Shown: piece by piece, positions 45,201 through 55,271 of the stretch
Layout of the letters: every line of letters starts with the position of its first letter
How positions within the stretch are numbered: the stretch's first letter is position 1
Assembly: GCA_028583685.1 (NCBI GenBank)
Contig: JAMXIF010001183.1
Location: 17,205,655 to 17,269,654, forward strand
Reading direction: 5' to 3'
Source: Petaurus breviceps papuanus
Taxonomy: Eukaryota; Chordata; Mammalia; Diprotodontia; Petauridae
DNA: 64,000 nt
Position numbers and translations under genes: made by a program
The notes under the pieces: model-generated
What the model saw: only the letters and a program-made list of their open reading frames with translations
The model's database searches: none
What the model was told of the DNA's origin: nothing

Positions 45201-48200
45201 TAGAATTCATTAGTAGAGGAAATCACTGAAATTAACTCTTTTCTTTGTTATTAAAGATCAAGTATAACCTTCTCACTGACAAAGTATTTTACAGGCTCTG
45301 CCAAGATTACTCCATTCACCTTCCTTTCTCAGCCATCACAACATACCTCTCCTCTCATTTGAGTACACATATGTACTCAAACAGTAACCATGACCTCATT
45401 TCCTTCCCATTCCAATGCCTTCAATTACTGCAGAATCCCTTAGGAAAAGTGTAGAAGAGCTAGCCTAGGATAGGTTTTACAAGCTGCAAAGTCAACTATA
45501 TCTTCTAGTCAGAAGCTTTCACACACTTTGATTCCTGGGACCTGTCTGTAATACATCTCAACACACTGCTTCCCTTGTAAATAAGCCCTAAAAATGTGCA
45601 CACTTGGACTTGGTAATGTATTGACAAAGGAACAGTGGATGCTTAAAGTATTTCATAATCGTAGAAGTGACAGTTAAAGTGGACAAGTTTTTAAAGACCA
45701 AAGGAGCAAAATATTGGGCTTCAGTCACTGAGAGCCATAAGTCAGGACACTTAAAGAGTAGAAATGAATTCAGTACCCATAGAATAACACTGGTTTCCAG
45801 GAAGTTGATTGGGCCAATCAACTAAGCAAGCATTCATTAAGTGGACAGAGCACTGAGACTAAAGTCACAAAAACCTGAATTCAAATCCAGCCTGAGACAC
45901 TTACTAGTTGTGTGACCCTGGGCAAGTCACTTAACCCTTCTTGCTGCACTTTCTTCCTCTGTAAAATAAACTGGAGAAGGAAAAGCCAAACCACTCCATT
46001 ATCTTTACCAAGAAAAATGAGGTCACGAAGAATCAAGACATGACTGAAACAGTTGAACAACAACAAAATAAGCTAGGTAACTGGAAGGAGGGGAAGAAGA
46101 GAAAAATACAGTGGCTGCCCTCAAGCAGTTTACATTCAAAGGCAGGAAGCAACATAAAAATATGTAGGTATATACATAACACAGATAAAGCAGCTTCAAG
46201 GTAACAATAGAGAGGAAGTCATCAGCAGTTGGAAGGAACAGAAAGATCTGCAGCCCAGAGCACATAAGCTGGGAACTGAAGGAAACTGGGGGTTCCAAAA
46301 GCCATAGGTGAGATGTTTCATGGAGTTCACTGGTCCAAAGCTAGAAGAAGCCATGTGGTCTAAGCCCAAGTGAGGGGGGAAGCATTCTAAGCTCAGGGGA
46401 AAGACAGCACAAAGGCAGAGGGTAACTAACAGGAGGCAGGCCAGCGTGGTGGGCCTGTAAAGTGTGTGGAGGGAGTGATATGTAAGGTCAGAAAAGGAGG
46501 GCAGGGCCAAGCTGTCAAGAACTTTAACTGCTAAAGAGAAGAGTTTATATTTGATCCTAAGAGCAACAACCACTGGAATTCACTGAGTTCAGGAAGGGAA
46601 AGGACATGGTTAGATCTACACTTTAAGAAAATTACCTTGGTAGCCATATGGAAGATAAAATGCAATGCAAAAAGACTTGAAGTAGGAAGACTAATTAGGA
46701 GGCTCTTACAATATGAGGACAAGTGCCATCTGAGGGGAGAGAAGGGGGTATAGACATAAGATGTGGAGGAAGAAACTTTTCTGGCAACTATCTGGATAAG
46801 TGGGAGGGGCCTGAGTGAGGAGTGGAGGGTGACACCAAGGTTGTGAACCTGCATAACTGAAAGGAAGGTAGTGCCTTCAACAGAAATAGGAAAGTTCAGA
46901 AGAGGTGTGAGTTTTGGAAGAAAGATAATGAGTTCTGCATTGGCCATTGAGTTTGAGATGCCTATGGGATTTCAAATTCAAATTGTCCAAATGGCAGCTG
47001 CTGACACAGGGCTGAAGTCCAGCAGAGAGAGGCTAGGGTTGCATATATGGGTTTAGGAATTTCAGCTTGGTTTTCTCACAAGACCATTTCTGCATATGGA
47101 TCCTAATGAAACTATCTCCCGAGCATGTGCCCGTGGGTGCATGTGTGTATGTGTGTGTACACAAAGCAGCATAAAAACATTTCTGGCAGCCAGTTCAAAG
47201 ATAAAAAAATCACCAGTGTGGGAAGAAGGAAGGGTATCATTCACTCCAAAGTTTCAGGAAAGGCAGCAACAGAATGGATGAAGGAATGAACAAAGCCCAT
47301 CAAAGTTCTTTCATTGTCAACATAGCAGTGGAAACATACCTGTCAACAGTCCTTAGGTTAACCATTTTACCTTAGTTGTCTGCATATGAACATTAGCTCT
47401 TCTATTAGCCCACAAGCTCTATGAGGGAAGAGACAATCTTATTCTACTAAATGTTTTCACATTCAGCACTTAGCAAGTACTTGTTTAATTTAATTGACAC
47501 AATTTCCTAGATAAAACATTGGTATTCTTGTAGAATCAATATTAGAAAAATGACTACAATGACAGGGAAGCTACACAGTGGGGGAGATGCTTTGGGATAA
47601 TTCCCAAAGTCCACTTCCTGATTCAGCAAGCATTTATAATAATGAAACTAAGATACAATGAAAAAGTCTGGCCGCTACCCCACTCCCTTGAAGTTTATTA
47701 TGATAGAATTTTGTTTGCATTTTCACTTCCTCTTATTCAAATTTCTTCCTCTTATGAAATTCCACTCCTCACAGGTATTACATATTCAATGTTACTGGGT
47801 GTAACACCAACACACAGTATAAAACAATACATCAAATGTTGGCTCCCAGCTTCTAAAATCATTAAACAGATGGCGAACTTAATCCAATTCTGGGCTGAAT
47901 CTTTACAAATCAATCCCATTAACCTCATTCTGATCTTACTCCTGGATACAGTATGGTTAGAAAGTTCTAGGCTAGCAAATTAATGAATTATCATTTTGTT
48001 TAGCTTTCCATTCCCAAGGAGGGGAAGAGGACAGGCTCTATGAAGGAGGTTATTATCTTTATTATCTGTGAATTGAGAGAAAGGGAAGGGAGAGGAACAA
48101 CTGATGACTGAGAAGCAGTGCTCAAAGTGGGTAGAGAGCCAATCTCAGAGTAAGAAAAACCAGGGTTCAAGTTCTGTCTCAGATACATTAGCGGTGTGAA

Positions 48201-51200
48201 CCTGGGCAAGTCAGTAAGCACTCAAGCAACTCTCTAGGAGAAAGAGGTACCAATCTGCATTGGTAGAAGTTTTCTGTGCCAAGGAAATCACTAGTACATT
48301 TTAGGAAGGAAAAAAAATAGAATCAATGATGAGTTATACTAATTTACATTGCTTTGACTTAATGCAACTGTAGAGACAGGCAGATGTAATCATTTTGTTT
48401 CAGGATCTGCAGAGTGACCTGCTACTCTGTAGGTCACCTTGTTGATATGGGATAGCAATTATGAATCTACCAATGGATTAAATCCAGGGACTAAATGCTG
48501 GTCACAGCGGAAATCTGTGAATAACACCCTAGAAAGAAAACACACCATTTAGAAGGAATCTTAATACACAAGGCAGACTAGAGAGTTCAAACTAAAATAT
48601 GGCTGATGTCTTTAGGCATCAGGCTGAACCCCTTCAAAACAGTATAGACTTGAAAAAAATGGTAGGGACAAATTTTTAGTTCTATGATTTCTCACAACCC
48701 ATTTTTATAAATGTTATAAATTGTTCCTCTTCCATTATAAGAAAACTTTCTTATAATCATTTGTTCTTCATGATGAATAAGCAGAAGTAAGGGGAAGGTT
48801 CAGGAAGAAATACAGGTATTTGCGTTCAAAAGAATGCAAAGGGATCTAAATTTCTAAAGGACAATAGTCATTTAGACTGGTCAACATCCTTGATCTGTAA
48901 GGTAGAAGAGTAATGAACTAACTTCCAGGGTAAAACTGGTCAAGAACCAGATTTGGTGTCAGTCATCTAGTAGGCCCTGGCTTGTGGTTGATGGCAAAAG
49001 TCGTCTCCTTTGGAAGTTCTGTTATTAGAAAAGTTCAGAAAAATCAATGAAAAGAGTGAAAAGGAAAAGAATGGTAAAGACCAAGGCAAACACAAGTGGG
49101 ATGGGGGAGACAGGGAAGAGTGAAATAAAAAAAGGAAGGCAAAAACAAGACTCAGAAAGTATACCAGAAAAGGAAATACAGTGAAGGGATCAAGGAATAC
49201 AAGTTTAAAAAAAAAAAACAACAACACAGAAAGAGAAGAAATAGCAGATAAAGAATGAGACTAAACTAAGATTTGGGTACTTGTAAGTCTAGTAAATGGA
49301 ACAGAGGCAAAGTGAGGGCCAGAAATAAGATACATGGACTTGAGAAGTAGAAATTTCAAGAACAAGCAACATTGCTGGAATCTGGGCATGGGGTTTTCAC
49401 CTTGCCTCATCACTTTCTGTTCCACTCCTACCTTCCTAGAAACAGATGTCTTAACTATACTGCAAAAATATTGTTCTTAAAAACTAGGCTAAGCCCTTCC
49501 AACTGAGCCAGAAGGATCTCATGCTAATAGGTACTTTCCAAATAGACAAGGCAGGGCCAGGGCAGGGTAGGAACGAGTAGCGTGAGAAGACCCACTGAGC
49601 CTGCCAACAGGCTGGGCTGAGCCGAAGCTGTCCATACTTGGCTGCATACTAAGTGACATGGGAGCTGTCATGGCCCAAGGAGGATGGCATAGAGTACCTG
49701 GGTAGTATTAGCAAAATTAGAGTTTTCACTCTCTGCGTCCCACCCTCTCTATGGAATTTCCAGTTCTACCTGCTTAGCCCCTCCTCCCTGAGTCCCTGCC
49801 AGGGGTTTGGGCCAGACCTGTCCAGGCATCATTACAAGAGAACCCGCCCAGCCCTCAGTCCTGGGGCCTGGCGCCCGTACTTCCTGTTTGTCCCTGCTCC
49901 TCCCAACCTACTGCATCATCCCACCCCCACTGCACAGAGCAGATTACCTAAACTGGACTTTAGGCAGAAACCTCACTTATCAGGGAGTCACAGGCAGATC
50001 CCAGGGAAGGGCTAGTTTTAGTTCATGACTGTTCCTGTGGTTGGCCACTCAGCTGTCATGTGGTTCCTCACCAAGACCGAAGCCAGACACTGAATCAGAG
50101 AATTGGAAAAGGCCTTATAGGTCATCTAGTCCCACCTCCTACTCAATGAAAGAATTTCCCTATGTTCAAACTGCTGGAAAGTAAACTGATTCTAAGGTCA
50201 AATCCTTACTGTATCTCCCTGATTTTTCTATATACGAGAAAACCCATTTTCTCTTTAACTTATGACAAGTCATCTATTTCCTAAACCCACTAATGCAAGG
50301 TTGTGTGGGAGAAGAGGTATGAGACTTATTATCTTGTCCACAAAACAAGTGCAAACACGGGGAAGGAGATACACTGTTACCACTACCCCTCAGACTCAGC
50401 TGCCTCCTGCCAAGGAAAGGGAGATATTTCCATCATCTAAGGTCTCAGCCCACAACACAACTTTTAGCTATATCAGACTGTCAAAGCTGAAAACTCCTAA
50501 CAGGATTAGGTTAAAAAAAAAAAACAAACTACCTCCAACTTGGGGCCAACTGGACTAGTCCCTGAGCATGAGAAATACTGAAAATGGAAACAAGAAAGCA
50601 GAACGAAGGTGCTGAGAGAAAAGAAGATTATATGTGTTCCAAGACACATCTCCTAGTTCTCCTAGTTGAGGCATCTAGGTCGCACAGAGGAGAGAGTGAT
50701 GGGCAAGTAGTCAGAAGACATGAATTCAAATCCAGCCTTGGACAGGTGTGCTAGCTCTGTGACCCTGGGCAAGTCATTTAATCTGTCTCAGTTTCCTCAA
50801 CTGTAAAAAGGAAATAATAACAGGGTTGTGGTGAGGAACAAACGAGATAATATTTGTAAAGCTCCTGGCATCTAGTAGGTGATTAGTAAATGTTTGTTTC
50901 CTTACTTTTTTATTGTCTGCCACGGGCTTTGAGGGAAATTCTGTTCAAGGATAGGCCAAAGATGAATGGAAGAATAAAGAAGGGAGGGAGAGAACTGACT
51001 CACCTCCCCAGCCCTCATTCCTAGTTAGTCGACTGGCATCTGTGTCCTGTCTCCTCCCACTAAAGGAAACAAGTTCAGAGCAGGACAGGCCCCCACATCT
51101 CCAGCTACAGAAGGGCAATGAAGCTAATGAACCGTTAACTACATCACTTATCTTACAGCCAGCCAGTAATAATCCCCAGAGGAACCCAACTGTAGCCCCA

Positions 51201-53764
51201 AAACAAGCATTTCCATAATAATTACATGGAATTCAGGAAATAAGTTAAAAAAAATCAAATACAGCACAGGAAACATGGGGACACAGAAGCAAGCCCTTCT
51301 TCCTCCCCCTGAAATGCCTAGAAACAAAAAACCAGGACCTGGACAAACTGGAATAGAGTTCCAATTCAAGTTCTTTCAGGCCCCATGTTCTCCACTGTCC
51401 CTAAAATGCCACAAAACATTCTCCCTTGAAGAATTATACCAGAGCTTCAGAGGTCATTCCACCCAGTTTTTAGGCAGAACTTCCCCTAGGCTAGCCCAGC
51501 CTGATGGGGTCTTTCCTATTGGAGAGAACTCCTGGAAAGGAGATTCTAGCCACCAAACAGTCACTATTCTGCTAATTCATAGCTCCCACTTTCCCAGTAT
51601 CTAGTCCCCAAGCTCTTGGTTATCTCTAATCTCCAGCCTTTCCTTCTAATTTGGTCCTCAGAGGAAATGAGAATAGCAGGTTCCCTTTGTCGATATAATA
51701 GCCACAAAGAATCGTCCCAGACTGAGATTCAGCTTTTAACAACAAACATTTATGAAAACCTGCTATGTGCTAGGGCCACAAATATAAATAACAATACCTA
51801 CACTCCAAAGAGCTAACACAATTTAAGAGATTTGTGCACAATCTATTTATCTTCTCCACTTGCCCCTGAGGACTATTACATCTTGGTGGCTATATTCCCA
51901 GTGCCTAGTACATACAGTATCTTATACACAACAGGCAATTAATAAGCGTTGGTTGAATTATCCTGTACTTTCAACTCCATTCTTTTATCCTGTGAGATAA
52001 CCTTCTAAGAGAACTTTGCTCTATTCCAAACATTAGCCCAATGTGAAAACCTCCCAAGAACTCATCTTTGACCACTAAAGCAGGAGAGGTAGGTGGGTTG
52101 GGAGAACGTGGAAACATGGGCCAACACAGGCCTGAAGAGATGCTCTATAGACGCTTCAAGCAGCCAAATGAAAGAAACAGTCAAACAGCAGACTAAGAAC
52201 CCAAGAAGCAGCCCTACCTTCTACATCTTACCAGTGGGGAGTTAAAAATATACACTTCCAGCTTCATCTTCACCCATGAAATATTCCACGATGCCCTCCC
52301 CAGACTGATCTCAAACAGTCATGGCATTCTCCACCCAAGTAAAAGGGCTCAATTCTGAGGCATTGATCACCTGATAATACTATCTTACATTTTTACACCT
52401 ATTATCTTATTTCATCTCCAGTCACAAATTTGTGAGATACCGCAGGATAGGAATTTCTTTTAAACAAATAAGAAGGAAATCAAGAGAAGTTAAAAGTGAT
52501 TTACTAAAGGACCCTGGTCTCCAGACTCTTAGCCCCATTCAATTTCACCATCCTCTGAACATGCTATGTCCTGTACTCAACTGTATTCTGAAGCCAACTC
52601 TCCCAAATCACTTAGGTTCCTTTTACTTCACCCATTACCCTGAAGATCCCCAGACTGCAGTAGCTCTTCCTCTATTCCTCAGTTCTCCTCACTTCACTTT
52701 ACATCAGTTGATATAAGTCTTCCCAGGACTCTCTGAAACTGTCCTTTTCATAATTTCTAATGGTACTATTCCATTATATTCGTATATCTTAGGCAATAAG
52801 AGCTGCTATAAATATTTTTTTTTTTGCCAAATGAGTTCTTTCCTCTTTCTTTCATTTCTCTAGGTTATCTATTCCTCCATTCTAAGACCAGACTAAAAAG
52901 CAGTCCAATAAAGTACTACCCAACTTGGGTCAAAATGCCTGGGAATTCCCACGAGATGTAAAAGAAACTAGGAGAAGAGGACAGAAGAGTCCAAGATTCA
53001 TTAACTTTTGACCCCTTAAAAGCCAAGTCACTGGCTAGAGAAAGAGGAAGGCTAGGGTGTCAAATTGCCTCTGATAATTCAGAAGACATTTTGTCTGAAA
53101 GCCCTCAACTTCTTGAATCTTAGCTATGACACAAGGGACTTAGCAAAGCCAGTACATTTCTAAGGTATAATCAGAGGACAAGGAAAAAGGAAAAGGAAGA
53201 AAAAAAAGAAAGGGAAATGAAAGACAAACCAATGGGAAAGGGGAAAAAATGAGAAAAAAAAAAGGCACACAAAAGCTATATGCTGTTTACACCATAAGCA
53301 CCACTTAGATAAAACAGATAAATATTCATATAACTCATTTCCACATACAGATATAGGTAGGAACAGGCTTCAAAACAGACTAACTAATACACAAACCGGA
53401 CAGCTAGCCTAAACGGATATATCAGAAGGCAAAGGCCCCACCAAAAGCGTTTCCCATTGTTACAGAGGAAAGGGAGTTTAAGAATGAAACAAAAATTTTG
53501 ACCCTGCGGTGGAGGAAGGGCAGTGATCTTCAGGGCTGGGGAAAAAAGTCCATCCAATCAACAAACAATTCTCCCTCCCCAAGGGGAACGGTCAGTCAAC
53601 AACAAAGATAAAGTTCTCAGGAGGTAGAACAGCAGGAGAGGAGTCCAGGGAAGCTCCGCCTATTTGTGCAATTCCAAATTTCAACTTTAGTTCAACTTGG
53701 GAATAAACGGCCCCCAGAAGCAACAACCATGGACTTGCAAATGGTAAGGAACTGGGGCGGGACT

Positions 53765-53802
<38 letters not shown>

Positions 53803-54450
53803 GGGGAAGGACAGCTCATTCTCTTGAAATCGGGCAACTAGCTAAAGAAAAGGTCTCCTTGGCAACAGGACAGAAATCTTCACCCCCTTCCCTGCCCAAC
53901 CCACAAATAAACCCATAAGCTGTGACCCCAGCCAGGTGGTGGGAAGACATAAAAGCCAATTTTACGAGTTATTTTTCATTTATGTGGGTCTGCAATAGAA
54001 CCCCCTCACTGGGCTGTATAAGTATATGGGGGAAATGAGCGGGTGGGCACAACCCCTTAAAGGATTGTGTATGTAGGTTATGAATAGGGGAAAGGAAGGA
54101 AATAGGAATTTATATACCGCCTACTACGTGCCAAGCGCTTTGCAAATATCTCATTTGTATGTGTGAGTTGAAAGAGGGAAGAAAGAACAAGAGAAAGGCG
54201 GGGTAGGGGGAGAAATCAATGGCACACAGTCCTAAGTAGGGCTGCACATGGGGGGGGGGGGGGAGCACTTTGTGTATGCAAGGAGGGGAGGGGCCAAAAC
54301 ACTTTCTCAAGTGGGGACGAGCCTGGGAGAAAGGTGGAGCACCCGACCCCCATCCTACTCCAACGATTCTCCTCAAAACCCAGAACACTCACACAGGGTC
54401 GCCGCTGTGAGAAAAAGGAGAAGGTGCCTCTGCCCGGCCCGCTCCGCCAT
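36238..54450 (-). CDS. F11R: F11R (JAM-A), ten coding exons
   Basis: F11R/JAM-A is a type I membrane adhesion molecule of epithelial tight junctions, also on leukocytes and platelets. Exons: 54450-54393, 38906-38838, 38701-38594, 38339-38193, 37764-37562, 37429-37327, 37146-37039, 36803-36791, 36479-36431 and 36273-36238. All borders are GT-AG and phases match, giving 297 residues (human 299). Order: signal peptide 1-26; Ig V domain with cysteines 48 and 107 and the RVE dimer motif at 57-59; second Ig domain with cysteines 151 and 210 and an N-glycosylation site NSS at 183; transmembrane helix about 236-258; short tail ending SSFLV, the PDZ ligand for ZO-1, AF-6 and PAR-3. No defects seen. 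Confidence 0.97.
36431..36479 (-). CDS. F11R: F11R coding exon 9
   Basis: Completes a Gly codon, then [16 protein letters not shown]. The [12 protein letters not shown] block is the conserved cytoplasmic tail. Acceptor TTTTCAG, donor GTGAGT. Confidence 0.95.
36791..36803 (-). CDS. F11R: F11R coding exon 8, a 13-base microexon
   Basis: Only 13 bases, encoding RTSK plus part of a Gly codon, between acceptor TTTCTTTCAG and donor GTGAGTGA. The counterpart of RTKKG in human. It is the only split that keeps phase between exons 7 and 9. Confidence 0.88.
37039..37146 (-). CDS. F11R: F11R coding exon 7 (transmembrane)
   Basis: Encodes [20 protein letters not shown], then [16 protein letters not shown]. 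Single membrane helix followed by a basic stop-transfer residue. Acceptor TTCCACAG, donor GTAAGT. Confidence 0.96.
37275..37291. repeat. G17 homopolymer in F11R intron 6
   Basis: Seventeen consecutive Gs, 35 bases from the donor of exon 6. Confidence 0.95.
37327..37429 (-). CDS. F11R: F11R coding exon 6
   Basis: Encodes [20 protein letters not shown] and ends VRMEA. It holds the second cysteine of the membrane-proximal Ig domain. Acceptor CCCTCTAG, donor GTGAGT. Confidence 0.95.
37562..37764 (-). CDS. F11R: F11R coding exon 5 (second Ig domain)
   Basis: Encodes [20 protein letters not shown], then [20 protein letters not shown] and [14 protein letters not shown]. First cysteine and core tryptophan of the domain. 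Acceptor TCTCTAG, donor GTATGAG. Confidence 0.97.
38193..38339 (-). CDS. F11R: F11R coding exon 4
   Basis: Encodes [20 protein letters not shown], then [15 protein letters not shown] up to ELLVL. It contains the DTGxYxC signature of the V domain. Acceptor ACCACAG, donor GTATAA. Confidence 0.96.
38594..38701 (-). CDS. F11R: F11R coding exon 3
   Basis: Encodes [20 protein letters not shown], then [15 protein letters not shown]. It contains the RVE homodimer motif. Acceptor CTGTAG, donor GTAAGT. Confidence 0.96.
38838..38906 (-). CDS. F11R: F11R coding exon 2
   Basis: Encodes [20 protein letters not shown] and NQ; it includes the end of the signal peptide and first strand of the V domain. Acceptor TCTCCAG, donor GTGAGT. 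Confidence 0.93.
39180..39212 (+). mobile_element. SINE head fragment
   Basis: 'gggcagctaggtagcacag' only; the rest is missing. Confidence 0.5.
39230..40240 (+). mobile_element. L1 ORF2 end and 3'UTR
   Basis: Sense: 'aaattgataaatggtcaaag', 'atgcaaattaaaacaactct', 'gaggggatgcccatcaactg', 'cttacatgaactgatgcaaa', then 3'UTR with 'agaatttgaaactcaaaat' and an A-rich end. In F11R intron 1. Confidence 0.9.
40241..41830 (+). mobile_element. Old L1/half-L1: ORF1 end joined to an L1 3' end
   Basis: 40260-40650 matches the last third of L1 ORF1 ('gaaccagagggcaaggtgg', 'gtataatgctacaggga'). 40650-40990 is the inter-ORF type region. After a SINE the 3' end follows at 41310-41830 ('agtgcaatagaatactatc', 'acatggtcaacgtggaaat'). 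Most of ORF2 is absent. Resembles the old copy at 60-62 kb. Confidence 0.65.
41138..41309 (-). mobile_element. tRNA-derived SINE
   Basis: Antisense with perfect 16-bp target-site duplication 'atttatagctcttttt' at 41122-41137 and 41310-41325. Confidence 0.93.
41890..42080 (-). mobile_element. MIR-type SINE
   Basis: Antisense: 'tattatctcattttatcctc' and 'aactggaacacaggtctttg'. Confidence 0.65.
42083..42235 (+). mobile_element. tRNA-derived SINE
   Basis: Sense: 'cctggagtcaggaggacccg', 'gtgtaaccttgggcaagtta', 'ccaattgccctcc' plus A tail. The head is diverged. Confidence 0.88.
42600..42754 (-). mobile_element. tRNA-derived SINE
   Basis: Antisense: poly-T, 'gagggcaattggggttaagt', 'atttgaactcaggtcctcct' and 'cgccacctagccgtccc'. 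Confidence 0.93.
42760..43250. other. F11R intron 1, nothing recognised
   Basis: AT-rich intronic sequence without a nameable repeat. Confidence 0.4.
43252..43418 (+). mobile_element. tRNA-derived SINE
   Basis: Sense: 'tgatacagtgagtagagcac', 'ctggagtcaggaggacctgg' and 'cctcagacacttggcac'. Confidence 0.9.
43560..43950 (-). mobile_element. L1 3' end fragment
   Basis: Antisense: 'tattcacttcattctgcatc', 'ccttcccaggtttctctgaa' and 'tttccagttcttcgccact'. Confidence 0.8.
43955..44880 (+). mobile_element. L2 LINE 3' end
   Basis: Sense and near full over the last 900 bases: 'atcacccttgactcctgata', 'tcactgcaatagcctggtgg', 'ctcaataaactccagtagct', 'ttagattgtgcgctccttga' and 'gggcaggggctgttttcc'. It carries the 30-bp insertion at 44501-44530. 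Confidence 0.93.
44501..44530 (+). mobile_element. 30-bp insertion of L1 5'-end sequence
   Basis: Thirty bases matching the first bases of marsupial L1 5'UTR ('agagccaagatggc', compare 26600 and 62090). Perfect 13-bp direct repeats 'catactctatgat' at 44488-44500 and 44531-44543 flank it. The L2 text is continuous if the insertion and one repeat are removed. No poly(A), ORF or 3' L1 sequence is present. Confidence 0.85.
44895..45200 (-). mobile_element. MIR-type fragments
   Basis: Antisense 'agttaagtgacttgcccagg' and 'atgaactgaggtcctcctgg' at 44900-45030, and a weaker second piece to 45200. Confidence 0.7.
45205..45835. other. F11R intron 1, nothing recognised
   Basis: No exon or clear repeat. 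Confidence 0.4.
45838..46075 (+). mobile_element. MON1/MAR1-type SINE
   Basis: Sense: 'tgaattcaaatccagcctga', 'gtgtgaccctgggcaagtca', 'aaactggagaaggaaaagcc' and 'aacagttgaacaacaacaa'. Confidence 0.9.
46150..46990 (-). mobile_element. L2 LINE, reverse transcriptase end (antisense)
   Basis: On the minus strand 46947-46531 keeps a readable piece beginning [20 protein letters not shown], then ISVEGTTF and [10 protein letters not shown], the C-terminal L2 reverse transcriptase. Continues as decayed 3' sequence down to 46150. Confidence 0.88.
46991..48105. other. F11R intron 1 with an L2/MIR tail
   Basis: 47395-47500 carries an L2-like tail ('aagctctatgagggaagaga', 'agcacttagcaagtactt'). The rest is unrecognised. 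Confidence 0.5.
48110..48215 (+). mobile_element. SINE/MIR fragment
   Basis: 'gggttcaagttctgtctcag' and 'gtgaacctgggcaagtca' only. Confidence 0.6.
48220..50660. other. F11R intron 1, largely repeat-free
   Basis: The longest stretch in the intron with little repeat sequence. 49560-50030 is GC-richer and could be regulatory, but no defined element is visible. 50090-50250 is weakly L3/MIR-like. Confidence 0.45.
50665..50905 (+). mobile_element. MIR-type SINE (THER1-like)
   Basis: Sense: 'tgaattcaaatccagccttg', 'gtgaccctgggcaagtcatt', 'tcagtttcctcaactgtaaa' and 'ggtgattagtaaatgttt'. Confidence 0.9.
50906..52660. other. F11R intron 1 with L2/MIR tails
   Basis: Two L2-like tails at about 51735-51830 (antisense, 'ctgctatgtgctagggcc') and 51860-51960 (sense, 'ggcaattaataagcgttgg'). 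Otherwise unrecognised. Confidence 0.5.
52665..52830 (-). mobile_element. L1 3' end fragment
   Basis: Antisense: 'ctcacttcactttacatcag', 'ataagtcttcccaggactct' and 'agagctgctataaatatttt'. Confidence 0.8.
52831..53766. other. F11R intron 1, promoter-proximal
   Basis: No repeat family or exon recognised; purine-rich at 53180-53270. Confidence 0.4.
53767..53801. repeat. G35 homopolymer
   Basis: Thirty-five consecutive Gs, about 590 bases inside F11R intron 1 (poly-C on the gene's own strand). A second G run of 14 lies near 54250-54263. Confidence 0.97.
54393..54450 (-). CDS. F11R: F11R coding exon 1 (signal peptide)
   Basis: Starts ATG at 54450 and encodes [19 protein letters not shown] before donor GTGAGT. 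Basic N-terminus then a hydrophobic core, as in a signal peptide. Joined with exon 2 the cleavage region reads CCSAVGA. Human differs in sequence but matches in length and position. Confidence 0.9.
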
Positions 54451-54830
54451 CCTGATCCCGATCCAGATCCGATCGCCAGATCCTCGCCACTGGCTAAGCT
54501 GCCCCCAGGCAGACGAAGCCAACGAGTAGCCTCCTCCCCAACCGCCGCGCCCAGACTGAGGCACAACCACCAGGTGGGATCCCGCCCTCCACTTCCCGCC
54601 ACTCCCGATTGGTTAGTCCTCCGCCCCCAGTACAGTTTGATTGGTAGGGAGAGCTGCTTGGACTCCTGAGTGACTCACCGTAGCCAGGTACAACCCCACC
54701 CGGCACCTAACTCCCTGTAGGATTGGCACAGTTCCAAGACCGAAACTTCTCTGATTGGTTTAGACAAACGTCACTCCCTCTGATTAGCACGGAACCTTCT
54801 CCAGGTGAGGGCCACTCCGATTGGACAGTA
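54451..54830 (-). promoter_or_regulatory. F11R: F11R promoter with five CCAAT boxes
   Basis: GC-rich, TATA-less. ATTGG on the plus strand (CCAAT on the gene strand) occurs at 54608-54612, 54640-54644, 54722-54726, 54754-54758 and 54820-54824. Two pairs are exactly 32 bases apart. A GC box lies at about 54620-54627. The pattern suggests NF-Y and Sp1 control. Transcription start not defined. Confidence 0.7.
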
Positions 54831-55270
54831 TTCCTGTTGACCGTAAACCATTGAACGAACGGCTGGAGTCTGGGAAGAGGCGGGGCAATTTGGGTAGGGT
54901 TTCAGGTAAGAAGGTGGAGGAGCAGCCCCAAGTTTGGGATGTTCCTTGGACACCTCCTAGGTTCTGTGAGACCATGGGAAGACTGTTTCTATTACAGATC
55001 TATTCGGTATAACCTCTACTAGATCGTTCTTGCTACATTCAAGGCAGTTATTTTATTCATGGCTTATTAATTCTATTCATGTTAATTCTTAATAATTCTT
55101 CACAGAGCTTCTTCCAAACCTCTCTGTTCAAGCTCCCAAATCCACTTTTGCCCCCCATCGTTCTCAGCAGTTCACCTCACTTGCCATCTTGGCCACACAG
55201 TTATAGCCCTCTCAACTCCCTTTCTTTCCTCTCTTCACAATTCTCTGTGACATCCTGCATATCTGAGTCA
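54831..55270. other. Upstream of F11R, nothing recognised
   Basis: A further GC box at about 54880, then AT-rich sequence. In human TSTD1 lies upstream of F11R; no TSTD1-like exon is seen here. Confidence 0.4.
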
Positions 55271-55271
55271 T

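Noticed and set aside
46531-46947. 138-codon frame as a novel gene
   Set aside because: It matches the C-terminal L2 reverse transcriptase and sits in an antisense L2.
53592-53837. Minus-strand frame with a long proline run
   Set aside because: It is simply the G35 homopolymer translated; it lies in F11R intron 1.
54248-54706. Plus-strand frames opposite F11R exon 1, as a divergent gene
   Set aside because: GC-rich promoter sequence; no homology, splice pattern or signal was seen.
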